Under the pieces are notes generated by a model. That model saw only the letters and a program-made list of their open reading frames with translations, had not been told where the DNA came from and did not search any database. From positions 1 through 64,000 of the forward strand of contig JAHLLS010000029.1 in assembly GCA_020444045.1 (NCBI GenBank): a DNA stretch of 64,000 nt. The letters are read 5' to 3'. This stretch comes from Deltaproteobacteria bacterium (GTDB lineage Bacteria > Desulfobacterota > Desulfobacteria > Desulfobacterales > UBA5852). Positions within the stretch are counted from its first letter, which is position 1. Each line of letters starts with the position of its first letter. The translations under genes were made by a program, and so were the position numbers. Shown here piece after piece: positions 16,345-26,534 of this stretch.

Positions 16345-18516
16345 TCAAAATGCCATGCCCACACTGAAGTGGAAGACGAATTCGTCTTCGTCGCGGTCAT
16401 CGTCGGCATCGGGATTGAAGGCCAGATCACAGCGGACCGGACCAATCGGCAGCTTGTACTGCAGCCCGATTCCGATGCCCTGTCGGAAATCACTGAAAAA
16501 ATCGTGGAGGGTATCGGAGACCGCATCCGAGCGGTTCTCCGGTGGCTCCCCGTCACTTTCGCTGATGGAGCGATTGGGCGCCACATTGCCGAGGTCGAAA
16601 AAAAGACTGCCCGACAAATCGCCGATCAGGCGTCGTCGCAGTTCGATATTGATGGTGTTGTAAGCCAGCCCTCCGACCGGATCTCCTGAAAGATCTTTCG
16701 GGCCGAGCTCCGACTGGCGAAAACTGCGGACACTGTTTTCGCCGCCGTTGAAAAAGCGTTCGCTGATGGGCACGGTGGTCTCACCGGGCCCAGGATAGAT
16801 GAAACCGGTGGCATAGCGCAAGCCCAACACCGTGTCCTGATTGAAAGAATAGAAATAGCGCATGCCGGCCGTCATGCGCGTGAAAGTGATATCGCCCCCC
16901 AAGGCAATATCCGCATGTTCGATACCGAAGCTTAACCGCCTGCCCCTGGCAGGGTAGAACGGATCGTCACGATCATCGTAGGTTCCCTGAAGTTTTATGC
17001 TGGCAAAATTGTAGCTGTCCGTATCGATGTCTTCCAAGCCAGCGGCGGGATCCACATCGCTGATGTCCGTGTTGCGGAGGTTGTAGGCCGCCGTTGCGGA
17101 AACATGGTCGCTCAGCTGGCGGGAAAACGAGGGCGATACACCGACGTCTTCCCGGGTAAAGGACGGCTCTTCCCGGTAGTTGTAGTACAGCGGCACATCC
17201 GCGGTGATTTCCGTATTCAAGAACCAGGGATCCACCACATTGACCACCAGCTGCCGCGACTTAACCGAAACAATGGATTCAATCCCCACGTTGCGCCCGC
17301 CCCCCCAGGGATTCTTCTCACGCCAGCCCAGCTTGAGCCGCGCCAACTCATAAGACCCCCAACCCGGTTCGATGTATACTTCGCGGGAGGGTCCTTCGAC
17401 AACCGAGACCACCAGGGTCCGTTCCGCCGGTCGTCCCTGATCCTCGAGGAGCAGATCCACCTTGGAAAACAGACCGGTGCGGTAGAGGGACCGGAAACTG
17501 TCCCGCTCCCCCGTCAGGCTGTAGCGATCCCCCGGTTCGAATTTTATTCGCCGGCGGATGAAATCGGGTTTGGTTTTGATGTTGCCCCTAACCTGGATGT
17601 CACTTATCGTAACGCTCTCACCGCTAATAATAGCGGCTTCGAGAAGAATGCCGTCCGGGGCCGGAAGCCGATTTTCTTCCAGGCGCACCTGCATATCGGC
17701 GTATCCGAGATTGCCGTAGATTTCCTCCAGGCGGCTTTGGACCACAAGACGCTGACTCCGGCTGTAGGCTTTCCCGACCATATCCTGGCGCAGCGCACGG
17801 AGGCTCTCCGCCGCCGCCTCGGGGAGGTCGCCCCTGAAGCGAAGATCGCTAAGTCGGTACAGGCGCCCCTCCGAAAGTGGTATCGTGATGCTGACGCGGG
17901 TGCGGTTCTCCGAAAATGAAAACTTGGGATCGCCAACATTCACGTCCAGATAGCCGCGGGCCAGGTAGAAATCGCGCACCCGGCTGATACCCGCCTTGAT
18001 TTCCGATTGGACGAAGGGGTGGTTCTTCGATCGATCGAAGATCAGCTTGGATGGGGCGAAAAGGGCCGCCAGATCATCGGCCGGTGCGGCAGTACGTCCC
18101 GTGATTTCGATGTGATCAACCAGCACACGGGGGCCTTCGACGATCGTAAAAACGGCTTGCACCAGATCCTCGCGGACGGTCCGGGTGTAGCTCACTGCAG
18201 CGAAGGCATACCCTTCAACGCGGTAGGTAATTTCCATCTGGAAGACCGCATCCACGAGATCGGCCTCGCGCCCCCCGTTTTGGACGAAGGCGTCCAGTTC
18301 CGCGCTGGCTGATCGACGCAGGGCGGTGGCACTCACGGCGCGGTTGCCCTCGAACTGGAAGGCATAGCGCCGACCATCGCCGGTCTTTTCGGCCGACACG
18401 AGGGCAGCCGTCCCCAGGCAGATTGCCAGCGCCAGGCCCACGACCCACAACCCCATCAGGCCCGGGAGCGTTTCAGGTCCGCGCCCGCAAGGGTTTTTAT
18501 TTGAACCGGAAGACAA
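16345..18516 (-). CDS. tamA: Outer-membrane Omp85 family protein (TamA-like)
   Basis: About 723 residues: a signal-peptide-like segment (GLWVVGLALAICLGTAALVSA), several POTRA repeats (about 45-400) and a C-terminal Omp85 beta barrel ending in Phe, with the lid-loop type motif GGENSVRSF. It should insert or assist outer-membrane proteins with TamB, whose gene is upstream and overlaps by 20 bases. The upstream-most start would be a TTG; the ATG at 18456 directly before the hydrophobic segment is an alternative start. Confidence 0.85.
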   Translation of the reverse strand: MSSGSNKNPCGRGPETLPGLMGLWVVGLALAICLGTAALVSAEKTGDGRRYAFQFEGNRAVSATALRRSASAELDAFVQNGGREADLVDAVFQMEITYRVEGYAFAAVSYTRTVREDLVQAVFTIVEGPRVLVDHIEITGRTAAPADDLAALFAPSKLIFDRSKNHPFVQSEIKAGISRVRDFYLARGYLDVNVGDPKFSFSENRTRVSITIPLSEGRLYRLSDLRFRGDLPEAAAESLRALRQDMVGKAYSRSQRLVVQSRLEEIYGNLGYADMQVRLEENRLPAPDGILLEAAIISGESVTISDIQVRGNIKTKPDFIRRRIKFEPGDRYSLTGERDSFRSLYRTGLFSKVDLLLEDQGRPAERTLVVSVVEGPSREVYIEPGWGSYELARLKLGWREKNPWGGGRNVGIESIVSVKSRQLVVNVVDPWFLNTEITADVPLYYNYREEPSFTREDVGVSPSFSRQLSDHVSATAAYNLRNTDISDVDPAAGLEDIDTDSYNFASIKLQGTYDDRDDPFYPARGRRLSFGIEHADIALGGDITFTRMTAGMRYFYSFNQDTVLGLRYATGFIYPGPGETTVPISERFFNGGENSVRSFRQSELGPKDLSGDPVGGLAYNTINIELRRRLIGDLSGSLFFDLGNVAPNRSISESDGEPPENRSDAVSDTLHDFFSDFRQGIGIGLQYKLPIGPVRCDLAFNPDADDDRDEDEFVFHFSVGMAF

Positions 18517-21500
18517 ATTTCAACCCCGCGTTGTAAAAATCGAAAATATCTTTTTCACCTGTGATGTAAATGCTGTCACCGTCTCGAAAAACATCCTTTC
18601 CGATGCGGAACTGGGCTTCCAGGGTTTCCTCTCCCGAGCGGGTCACGCGCCGGCCCTGGGTGACCTCGAAGCGATCGAGGATGGACGTCCACGATTCCGT
18701 CGAATCCCCGGCAAACCACTGGGACAGCAAGTCCTGCCCGATATAGACCGCCAGATTCAGGGGAACGCCGCCGGTCGCCGTACGATTGGCAGTCGGCGGC
18801 TGGCCAGTGAGCAGCATGAGCATCAGTTCGTTGCCGGGCAGGGGCGGCGAAGAGGACAGGGTAACCCGCGGTTCCTCCACGGGTCCCTCGATGAGGGCCG
18901 TAATGTCGTAGTCGAAGACCTTGCCTTCGCCCAGCAGATCCATCTCGGGACGATTGGCCCGGGAAGGCAGAAACCGCACAACACCGGACTGGATCGTCAT
19001 GACACCGGCCGGCAGACGCAACCGGGTCGGATCGACGTAGATGTCGCCCGTCAAGAGGGGCAGCTCACCCGTGCCGCCCAGGTGGAGATCCGGACGCAAA
19101 CCGCCCTTGATCACATTGTTGCGCAGCTCAAAGGGTGTCCGGCTGGTGATGCGCACGTCGAAAACCATATCCTTCAGGGGCGGTTCCGGCAGCGAGAACA
19201 ACAGTTCCGAGGGCGTCCCGGTGGACGGACGTTTTTCTTTCAGGATACTGAAGAAATCGACATTGCGCGACATGCGTCCGTTGGTCAATCCGATCTCACC
19301 TTTTAGGGTCATTTTCTCTATCGGTCCCGTCAAGTGCAGGCCCGTATCGGCCCGCACCCGGATATCCGCCGTGCGGTACAATAGCAGATTGGTGCCGGTG
19401 AGACGGAAATCGGTCACCCAGCTCTTCTCTTCCGACCGCCAGAGATCGCCCGACAGCTCAAAGGGGGCACCGCCGATCTCTCCCCGGCAGGATCGAACCG
19501 TCAACCGGGCGGTGTCGGCCTGCAGGTCGGCCTGCAGTGATTTCAGCGGAGGAGCATCGCCCTCCGGCCGCAGACTGCCTTCCCGAAGCGCGAGGGTGGC
19601 CACCACCGCGGGGTTCTTCAGCGGACCATCCACGTTCAGTGACCCGTTCAATCGGCCGGTGATCTTTTGAACACCGGGCAGCATCCCCGCCAGCCATCCC
19701 AGGTCGGGAATGTCGAAATCGGCTGAAACGGTCAGGGTCCCTGCCGGCAGCTGCCCTTTAAAAGCCTGCCCATACAGCGGGGGCTCGTCGATCCGCCAGC
19801 GGCCTTGGCCCTGCAATGACATCAGCGCGGAATCAATGCGCAATTCTTCCAGAGCCACCCCTTCTCGATCAACACGCAAGGTCGCCTGGGCTTCAAACGG
19901 CCCTTGGGGAGGCCCGTCAACAGGGGTGGCCAGAAGCAGATCATGGATCGCGCACTGAAGGGTTCCGGCGGGCGATGCCAGGGTTCCAGCCAGATCAAGC
20001 CGGGCCTGGACGGTCACTCCGGTCATGGGCAAATCCGGCATGAACCCTTGCAGGACGCCTCCATCTTCCATATCGAGGGTCGCCTGCAAATGCAGCGGCC
20101 CCGGCAGGGTTTGCCATCCGTTGTCATAGACCAGCGGCAGATGGCCGGTGGCGGTTAATTGCGCGTCGGCGCCGTCGTTCCAGACCCAATCACGAATCTC
20201 AATCCCGCTGCCGGTGACCGCGAGGTCAAAGCGGCCCTGCAGCGGTCGCGGTGCATCACGGACAATCAGGTCCGGTAGATGCCCCTCGATCTCGATCCGG
20301 GGGGAAGCAGCCGTGCCGGTCAGGTGGATACGGGCCACCAGCCCGGAAAAGGCCCGGATCGGACCATCGACAGCGTCCAACCAGTCTCCGCTCTGGATCC
20401 CGTCCAGATCGATGGTCATATCCGTCGGACCCGGCCATCCCAGATCACCCACAACCGTCGCCCGGCCTGCAGTACCCTCCAGTACCAGGGGGGCGATCCG
20501 CCAGCGGTCGCCCGGCATCTGTGAAATCCGGACCGGTGCCGACATGCGCATGGCGGTATCGTCGCGTTGGAAGGACAATTCCTTCAGATCGACCGTTAAT
20601 AAAGACTCATCTCCATTGTAACCCATCCGTCCCGCCAGCACGAGGTCACCCAGTGATGACTGCAATTCGATGCGTTCGATATCCAGGCGGTTTGATGATG
20701 CCTGCACCCGCCCCCGCGCCATTTCAGCTGTCAACAACCCCAGGCTGGACTTTGCCAGGGTGAAAGCGGCCCGGATATCAGGGTGCATCAGGGTGCCCTC
20801 GATCGTGGACTGGAAGTTGAGTTCTCCCTCGGTCGGCCACTCGGCCGGCAGAAAGGGGTTGGCGTAGATACCGACATCCTGGATCCGTGCCACCCCCCGG
20901 GCTTTTTCCAGCTGACCGGATTCCAGACTGATGCGGCCGGTGATGTTCAGCCTATCGTTGCCGTTGCGCAGCGCAAAAGTCTCGGTCGTCAGCCAGGCCC
21001 CATCGGACCGGCATAGTACGTCCAGGTCGCCAAGGCGGACGCCGGCGATGGCTAAGCTCTTGCCTTCCAGTTCAATCGTTCCCCTCGGCGTCTGCAGTGA
21101 CCCGGCGAAAACCAGCGCGCCCTGCAGCTGACCGGTCAGCGGCGGAAGGGGCAACAGCGCTGCAAGATCTTCCAGGCGCGGCACATCGAAGCTTGCTTCG
21201 GCATCCAGGTTGGCGGCGTCCGCTTTTTCCCGCACCGCGCCCAGATCAACCTGCAGGCGGTTCAGGAAAACCGCGCTGCTCCCGGATTCCAGCCGTCCGT
21301 CGTCGACTGTGAGAACGCCCTGCGCGACACGCCCCTGCAGCGCCAGGTGATGCGGCGGAACCGTCGCGCCAGCCGGATGGACATCTTCGCCGAAAAGGGT
21401 CAACAGCGGCGGAATATTCTGCAGGGAAAAATCGAAGGCCGCGGTCAGGCCGGCCAGCAGCTGATCGACCTGCCCCTCAAAAAAAGCTGCCGTCGGCAAA

Positions 21501-22594
21501 GACATATCCCGAATCCGGCCGGTGTTGCCGTCACCCTGCCATTCGGCCCGCGACACGGTCAGAACGCCCCCTTCCACATGGGCCTGAAACGCGCCGCGGT
21601 CCCAGAAGAGCTCCTGCCATTGCCCCGCGCCGGCACGAATGTCCACCCGTCCGCGCATCAATTCCGGTTGGGCGTAGGGCAGTCGGATATCGGTTTCTAT
21701 GGCAACATGTCCCGTCAAATCCAGCTCCGGGATGTCCAGGATATGCTCGATGAGCGCCAGGTCCACGTCGTTGCCGGCGACATTCAACCAAAGGGTTTTG
21801 TCATCATGCCGGCCGTTCACCGTCAGGTTGCCGTATTCTTGTGGGCTTTGAGTGGTGAAGGACACGCTCTGGGGCAAACGGGACAGGTCGACCTGACCTT
21901 TTTCGAAAACGACGGCGTCGTTCAAAGCGAGCTGATGCACAACGAGCACACCGGACGGCGCCACTTCGACCCGGGCGCTGGCTTCAACCTGCCCGTCACG
22001 CAACGGCGGCAGGTGCCAGCCCCAGTCCTTCACCTCGATTTCAAACACATTGGCATCTTTGCCGCTTGCGGCAAGCGAGGACAGCATGATGCCGTCGAAT
22101 CGACTGCCGTAACCGTCGCCCTTCAGGTCCAGCTGCCCTTCATGGATTGAAATGCGGGGAAGGATTTCCGGTAAACCGCCAAATGCTTCCTGGGCATCCC
22201 CCGGCAAGGCCGTAGACGATGGTCGCGACAAATCGATACGGACCACGGGGCGATCAAGCGTGATGGTCACGCCACCGATGAAAGCGTCGATACCCCTGAG
22301 GAAGTCGATCAGGTTATAGCTTAAGCGAACGTTGGCAATGGCGGCGTCGAGAGGGGTGTCAGTGGGTTCAAGGGTGTTGACCTGGACGTCTGTTATTTCA
22401 ACGCTGGTGAAAAGCGATCCGCGGATGTCACCCAGGGCAAGATGCAACTCCAGATCCGATTGAAAAATATCGACAACGGCCTTTTTCAGGTGAGGATAGA
22501 GGAGAACGCCACGCAGCAGATAAGCGCCCAGCAACAGCCCGGCCACCGCCAGGATAAGAGCGCCCCCCCATCGGACACTGGCGCGAAAATTCAC
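18497..22594 (-). CDS. tamB: Translocation and assembly module protein TamB-like (DUF490)
   Basis: 1365 residues: one N-terminal membrane anchor (about 10-30, ALILAVAGLLLGAYLL), a long run of beta-repeat sequence typical of AsmA/TamB bridge proteins, and the DUF490 C-terminal domain with features such as GNELMLMLLTGQPP. TamB spans the periplasm and works with TamA in outer-membrane protein assembly and possibly lipid transport. The gene lies 40 bases after the short-chain dehydrogenase gene and overlaps tamA. Confidence 0.85.
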   Translation of the reverse strand: MNFRASVRWGGALILAVAGLLLGAYLLRGVLLYPHLKKAVVDIFQSDLELHLALGDIRGSLFTSVEITDVQVNTLEPTDTPLDAAIANVRLSYNLIDFLRGIDAFIGGVTITLDRPVVRIDLSRPSSTALPGDAQEAFGGLPEILPRISIHEGQLDLKGDGYGSRFDGIMLSSLAASGKDANVFEIEVKDWGWHLPPLRDGQVEASARVEVAPSGVLVVHQLALNDAVVFEKGQVDLSRLPQSVSFTTQSPQEYGNLTVNGRHDDKTLWLNVAGNDVDLALIEHILDIPELDLTGHVAIETDIRLPYAQPELMRGRVDIRAGAGQWQELFWDRGAFQAHVEGGVLTVSRAEWQGDGNTGRIRDMSLPTAAFFEGQVDQLLAGLTAAFDFSLQNIPPLLTLFGEDVHPAGATVPPHHLALQGRVAQGVLTVDDGRLESGSSAVFLNRLQVDLGAVREKADAANLDAEASFDVPRLEDLAALLPLPPLTGQLQGALVFAGSLQTPRGTIELEGKSLAIAGVRLGDLDVLCRSDGAWLTTETFALRNGNDRLNITGRISLESGQLEKARGVARIQDVGIYANPFLPAEWPTEGELNFQSTIEGTLMHPDIRAAFTLAKSSLGLLTAEMARGRVQASSNRLDIERIELQSSLGDLVLAGRMGYNGDESLLTVDLKELSFQRDDTAMRMSAPVRISQMPGDRWRIAPLVLEGTAGRATVVGDLGWPGPTDMTIDLDGIQSGDWLDAVDGPIRAFSGLVARIHLTGTAASPRIEIEGHLPDLIVRDAPRPLQGRFDLAVTGSGIEIRDWVWNDGADAQLTATGHLPLVYDNGWQTLPGPLHLQATLDMEDGGVLQGFMPDLPMTGVTVQARLDLAGTLASPAGTLQCAIHDLLLATPVDGPPQGPFEAQATLRVDREGVALEELRIDSALMSLQGQGRWRIDEPPLYGQAFKGQLPAGTLTVSADFDIPDLGWLAGMLPGVQKITGRLNGSLNVDGPLKNPAVVATLALREGSLRPEGDAPPLKSLQADLQADTARLTVRSCRGEIGGAPFELSGDLWRSEEKSWVTDFRLTGTNLLLYRTADIRVRADTGLHLTGPIEKMTLKGEIGLTNGRMSRNVDFFSILKEKRPSTGTPSELLFSLPEPPLKDMVFDVRITSRTPFELRNNVIKGGLRPDLHLGGTGELPLLTGDIYVDPTRLRLPAGVMTIQSGVVRFLPSRANRPEMDLLGEGKVFDYDITALIEGPVEEPRVTLSSSPPLPGNELMLMLLTGQPPTANRTATGGVPLNLAVYIGQDLLSQWFAGDSTESWTSILDRFEVTQGRRVTRSGEETLEAQFRIGKDVFRDGDSIYITGEKDIFDFYNAGLKFVFRFK

Positions 22595-22634
22595 GGCAAC
22601 ACTCTCTCAGCCGGCAGGCCTTCCAGCGTGTTGA

Positions 22635-23375
22635 TCAAAATCGTGCGATGACACTGGTGGGCAGCCATCTCAACAGCGGTCCCAGGATACACCACGGCCA
22701 GACCGGCACTGTGGAAGATTTTACTTTTTTTTCGATCATCCCGGCGATCATGGCGGCGCCCTTCTCGGCCGAAACCAGAAACGGCCGGCTTTTCAGCATG
22801 TCGTTGAGGGGCGTGTCGATGTAGCCGGGGTTTAAAACCGTGACATGGATATTCTTCCGGTAGACTTCCGCCCGCAAGGACTTGAGGTAAAGGGCAAAGC
22901 CTGCCTTGGCGGCTCCATAAGACCCCATACGCGGCAGCCCCAGGAAGCCGGTCACCGAACAGACACCGACGATATGACCGCTGCCTTGCTGAAGAAAATA
23001 GGCCACCGCGGCGTCTACAGTGGCCATGGCCCCCAGAAGGTTGGTCTCGATGGTGCGTCGGGCTTCGGCGAAGCGCCCCTTGCCTACTTTCTCGCCTAAA
23101 CCGATGCCGGCATTGGCGAACAGGATGTCCAGCCCCCCGAGATCTTCGGCGCAGGCGGCCACCACATCGGGGACCGTATCGTATGCCACCACATCCAGCG
23201 GGTGCACCACAACCGTGGCCGAAGGATGCCTGGTTTTCAGGTCGTCCCGGATTTCCTCCAGCGCATCCAAGCGGCGAGCTGTGAGGGCCAGGGCATATCC
23301 CCTGCCCGCCAGTTCATAAGCCAGCGCCCGACCGATGCCGGACGAGGCACCCGTGATCAGAATCTTCTTTGACAT
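22635..23375 (-). CDS. Short-chain dehydrogenase/reductase
   Basis: 246 residues with the classical SDR set: cofactor loop GASSGIGRA (residues 9-17), NAG at the strand end (FANAGIG), catalytic Ser in VCSVTG and the Tyr-x3-Lys motif in YGAAK. Arg in TARR suggests NADP preference (inference). A hydrophobic C-terminal tail (WPWCILGPLLRWLP) may sit at a membrane. It leads the tamB-tamA run on the minus strand; AGGAGAA precedes the ATG. Substrate unknown. Confidence 0.85.
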   Translation of the reverse strand: MSKKILITGASSGIGRALAYELAGRGYALALTARRLDALEEIRDDLKTRHPSATVVVHPLDVVAYDTVPDVVAACAEDLGGLDILFANAGIGLGEKVGKGRFAEARRTIETNLLGAMATVDAAVAYFLQQGSGHIVGVCSVTGFLGLPRMGSYGAAKAGFALYLKSLRAEVYRKNIHVTVLNPGYIDTPLNDMLKSRPFLVSAEKGAAMIAGMIEKKVKSSTVPVWPWCILGPLLRWLPTSVIARF

Positions 23376-23533
23376 GCGGTTTTCTCCTGTGAGCTGCCGT
23401 TTCGCAATGGTTGACGTGAGATGGAATGATTGTCGTTTGAAACCTTCATCGTCAAAGCACTACCCCAATTCTCGAACCTGCAATGGATACCATGATCGTG
23501 AGCTGCCCGCAAATAATTGATAGCGACCTAAAA

Positions 23534-23653
23534 GCGATTTCGTGAAACGACCAAGATCAAGGCTTGCGTAGCCTGAGGAGTGAGGCGTACTTTTGTACGC
23601 CGCAGCGACGAAGGGTACGCGTAACGCCGATATCGGACGTTTTACGCAACCAC
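23534..23653 (-). repeat. Dispersed palindromic repeat, copy C
   Basis: About 120 bp, in minus orientation relative to copies A and B. The terminal arms (23534-23552 and 23635-23653) match at about 14 of 19 positions, so they are more decayed. The inner blocks CGATATCGGCGTTACGCGTA and GGCGTACAAAAGTACGCC are kept. On its own strand it begins three bases after the dctM stop codon, the same placement as the other copies. Confidence 0.7.
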
Positions 23654-23656
23654 CGG

Positions 23657-24958
23657 CTAAAACATGGTGTTGGGGAGATATAATGCAATCTGCGGGAACG
23701 CCACAAGAATCAGCAGGCAGGCCAGCATGGCCAGCCAGAAAGGCCAGATGCCGTTGAAAATCTTTTCCAGCGGGACATCCGGCGCCACGCCTTTCACCAC
23801 AAACACATTGACGCCTACGGGGGGGCTGATCAATCCCATTTCCAGGACGATCACGACAATGACCCCGAACCAGATGGGGCTGTAGCCCATGGCCAGAACG
23901 ACCGGAAACACCACCGGCAGGGTCAGCACCAGCATGGCGATACCCTCCAGGAAGGTCCCCAGCAGAATGTACATGGCCAGGATCATCAGAAGGATCCCCA
24001 GTGCGCCGACATCCAACCCCGTAAGAAAGCCCAGCAGGTTCCCCGGTATCTCCGACAGGGCCATAAACGGAATAAACACGTGGGCCCCGATCAGGATCAT
24101 GAACGTCAGGGCCGTGGTGCGCAGGGTGTGCAGAATAACCAGCCGGACCCCCTCCCGATTCAGCGACCGCCTGGCCAGCGCCACGATCAAGGTCAGAAAG
24201 GCGCCGATGCCGGAGGCTTCCACCGGCGTCATCACCCCCCCGTAGATGCCGCCGATCGATACCAGCACAATCAGGATGAACATGCTGGCCCTGCGCAGGG
24301 TGCGCCACCGTTCCCGGTAGGGTGCGCGCGGGCCGGCCGGGCCGGCGTCCGGCTTCAGGTATGTCACGACGGATATGGCCAGCAGAAAGAGTGCCGTCAG
24401 CAGCAAACCCGGAAAGATGCCGGCGATAAAAAGCTTCCCGATGGACTGCTCGGTCAGAATGGCATAGATAACGAACCCGGAAGACGGCGGGATCAGGAAT
24501 CCCAGCGTACCACCGGCCGCGACACTGCCCGTGGCCAGGCCGTCATCGTAGCGGAACCGCCGCATTTCAGGCAGGGCCACGCGCCCCATGGTCACCGCCG
24601 ATGCAAAAGAGGACCCGCTCAAGGCCGCAAACCCCGCGCAACCGATAATGGTGGCCGCGGCTAGACCGCCCCGGCGATGGCCGGCCCAGGCATAGGCGGC
24701 GCTGTAGAGATCGCGGCTCATGCCGGAAAGACCGGCCAGGTTGCCCATCAATACGAACAGGGGAATGACGCTCAGCTGGATCAGGGAAGCGATTTCGAAC
24801 GTTTCCGCGGACAGGGTGGCGCAGGCCGCCGGGAAACCGTTGATGGCGGCAATCCCGACAAAACCGGTGATCATCATGGCCATCGCGATGGGCACACGGC
24901 ATACCAGCAGCACAAAAAAACCGACCAACCCTACGATGCCGATCCATTCAGGCGTCAT
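23657..24958 (-). CDS. dctM: TRAP transporter large membrane subunit (DctM)
   Basis: 433 residues with about 12 hydrophobic segments and DctM signatures such as GSSFASAVTMGRVALPEM and GFLIPPSSGFVIYAI. It is the sodium-driven channel of a tripartite uptake system. The frame is open to 25141, but the homology starts at MTPEWIGIVG (24958), eight bases after the dctQ stop. The three TRAP genes end the long minus-strand run that begins with the ketosynthase. Confidence 0.9.
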   Translation of the reverse strand: MTPEWIGIVGLVGFFVLLVCRVPIAMAMMITGFVGIAAINGFPAACATLSAETFEIASLIQLSVIPLFVLMGNLAGLSGMSRDLYSAAYAWAGHRRGGLAAATIIGCAGFAALSGSSFASAVTMGRVALPEMRRFRYDDGLATGSVAAGGTLGFLIPPSSGFVIYAILTEQSIGKLFIAGIFPGLLLTALFLLAISVVTYLKPDAGPAGPRAPYRERWRTLRRASMFILIVLVSIGGIYGGVMTPVEASGIGAFLTLIVALARRSLNREGVRLVILHTLRTTALTFMILIGAHVFIPFMALSEIPGNLLGFLTGLDVGALGILLMILAMYILLGTFLEGIAMLVLTLPVVFPVVLAMGYSPIWFGVIVVIVLEMGLISPPVGVNVFVVKGVAPDVPLEKIFNGIWPFWLAMLACLLILVAFPQIALYLPNTMF

Positions 24959-24966
24959 GAGCACGC

Positions 24967-25530
24967 TTATTCGGTGTGGTGACCAAGGTCGCCGGCGCGA
25001 CCCCGGAAGATGAGAAAAAGTTCTGCCGCCAGAACGACGGCATAGAGCAGCATGCCGACCGCCAAAAGGATATAGAAGGGGCCAAAGGGTATCCCCAGCG
25101 CCAAAGACGCCTCCCCGAAAGCAGCCGCACTGTCGCTGCACAGCCAGAGCTGACGAAAAAGGACCATCAGCATGGCAATGGCCGCGATGCGGGCCCCGGC
25201 CTCGGAGAAGGCGGCCAGACGCGAGCCCATCCAGTGGCTGAAAAATTCGATCACGATCTGCCCGCCCGTGCGGGCGCTGTAGGCCACCGACAGCGCGATC
25301 ATGGTCAGGAGCATCAGTTTGCCCACATCATGGGCACCGTACAGCGGGGCGTTAAACAGATACCGCAAGGTCACATCCACAACGGTCAGCCCCATCAACC
25401 CGAGGAGCATGGCACCGCCGCCCCACAGGGCCACGTTGCGGACGGTCCGGTCGACAATGCCGATGATGAATGAATCCCGCGACTGTCCTGAGGGGTCAGC
25501 GTTTAAAGGCCTGGTAGATATCTCTGGCAT
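24967..25530 (-). CDS. dctQ: TRAP transporter small membrane subunit (DctQ)
   Basis: 187 residues with four membrane helices, the DctQ layout; the motif VVDVTLRYLFNAP is typical of the family. It pairs with DctM. The start overlaps the dctP end by 35 bases. Confidence 0.85.
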   Translation of the reverse strand: MPEISTRPLNADPSGQSRDSFIIGIVDRTVRNVALWGGGAMLLGLMGLTVVDVTLRYLFNAPLYGAHDVGKLMLLTMIALSVAYSARTGGQIVIEFFSHWMGSRLAAFSEAGARIAAIAMLMVLFRQLWLCSDSAAAFGEASLALGIPFGPFYILLAVGMLLYAVVLAAELFLIFRGRAGDLGHHTE

Positions 25531-26518
25531 GGATACCCTCTTTTTCCAGTTGATCCAGATGGGCGCTGATAGCTGTTTGGGCAGCAGCGTCGAACGCCTC
25601 CCGTTCCTGATCCGGAAGATCGATCACGGTGATTCCCTTATCAGTGCGTGCCCTGGTCAGCGCGTCGACATCCTTCCGACTCCAGAGGATGCTGGCCTTG
25701 ATGCTGAACTCACGCCCCGTCAGACGATCCAGAGCCGCCTGCTGGTCGGCGGGCAGCGCCTCCCAGCTGGCCTTGTTCATGATCAGGCCCACAATGGATG
25801 TTGGGCTGGGCACGTTGGTCGTCACGAACTGGGCCGGTTCGGCCAGGTTCCACGGCTGATAGAGCGCACTGGGCTGGATCAAGACGGCATCCACGACACC
25901 TGAGTTGAGGGCATTGTAGGACTCGGTAATCGGCATGGCCACCGGCACGGCATCCCAGCTTTGAATCAACTGGGACTCCACCGGCGAGCTGATGCGCACC
26001 TTCATGCCTTTCAAGTCGGGTACGACCTGCACCGCATGGCTGCGGGTCATCAGAACCGTCGGCGACATGACCCAGATCCCCAGCACCTTGACCGCCTCGT
26101 ACTCTTCCTTAAGGTAAGGATCGTAAATGTCCCACAATCGACGGGTGCCCTGTTCGGCGCTGAGGGTCACACCCGGTTGGGTGGCAATCAACGAACGGGG
26201 AAATACCGCCGATGAATAGCTCTGAATGATGAAGGTGATATCGGCCACGCCGGTGACGGCCCGCTTGTACTGCTGGACCGGTCCTTTGCCCAGGGCCCCT
26301 GATGGGTAAATTTTGATGGTCAGCGCACCCCCGGTGGCATCGGACAGATCCTGGGCCAGGGGTAGAAAAACCTCCTGGTGCAGGGTGTGTACGGTCGGCA
26401 TGAAATGCGCGAGCTTGAGTTCTGTAGCGGAAGCCATCGTGGCTCCGGACATAAATGCAATCGCGCCCACCATGAGTGCCAGCATCAATAAACCGCTTTT
26501 TTTGATCCGGTTCTTCAT
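25496..26518 (-). CDS. dctP: TRAP transporter periplasmic binding protein (DctP)
   Basis: 340 residues with a signal peptide (about 1-31, cleavage near ASA-T) and the DctP fold: LKLAHFMPTVHTLHQEVF at the start, LKGMKVRISSPV with the ligand-binding Arg, and the long hinge helix. The Arg implies a carboxylate ligand. It lies 17 bases after the aromatic amino acid lyase gene, so the ligand could be an aromatic acid or amino acid related to that enzyme (inference). Confidence 0.85.
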   Translation of the reverse strand: MKNRIKKSGLLMLALMVGAIAFMSGATMASATELKLAHFMPTVHTLHQEVFLPLAQDLSDATGGALTIKIYPSGALGKGPVQQYKRAVTGVADITFIIQSYSSAVFPRSLIATQPGVTLSAEQGTRRLWDIYDPYLKEEYEAVKVLGIWVMSPTVLMTRSHAVQVVPDLKGMKVRISSPVESQLIQSWDAVPVAMPITESYNALNSGVVDAVLIQPSALYQPWNLAEPAQFVTTNVPSPTSIVGLIMNKASWEALPADQQAALDRLTGREFSIKASILWSRKDVDALTRARTDKGITVIDLPDQEREAFDAAAQTAISAHLDQLEKEGIHARDIYQAFKR

Positions 26519-26534
26519 CTTGACCCTTCTTTCA

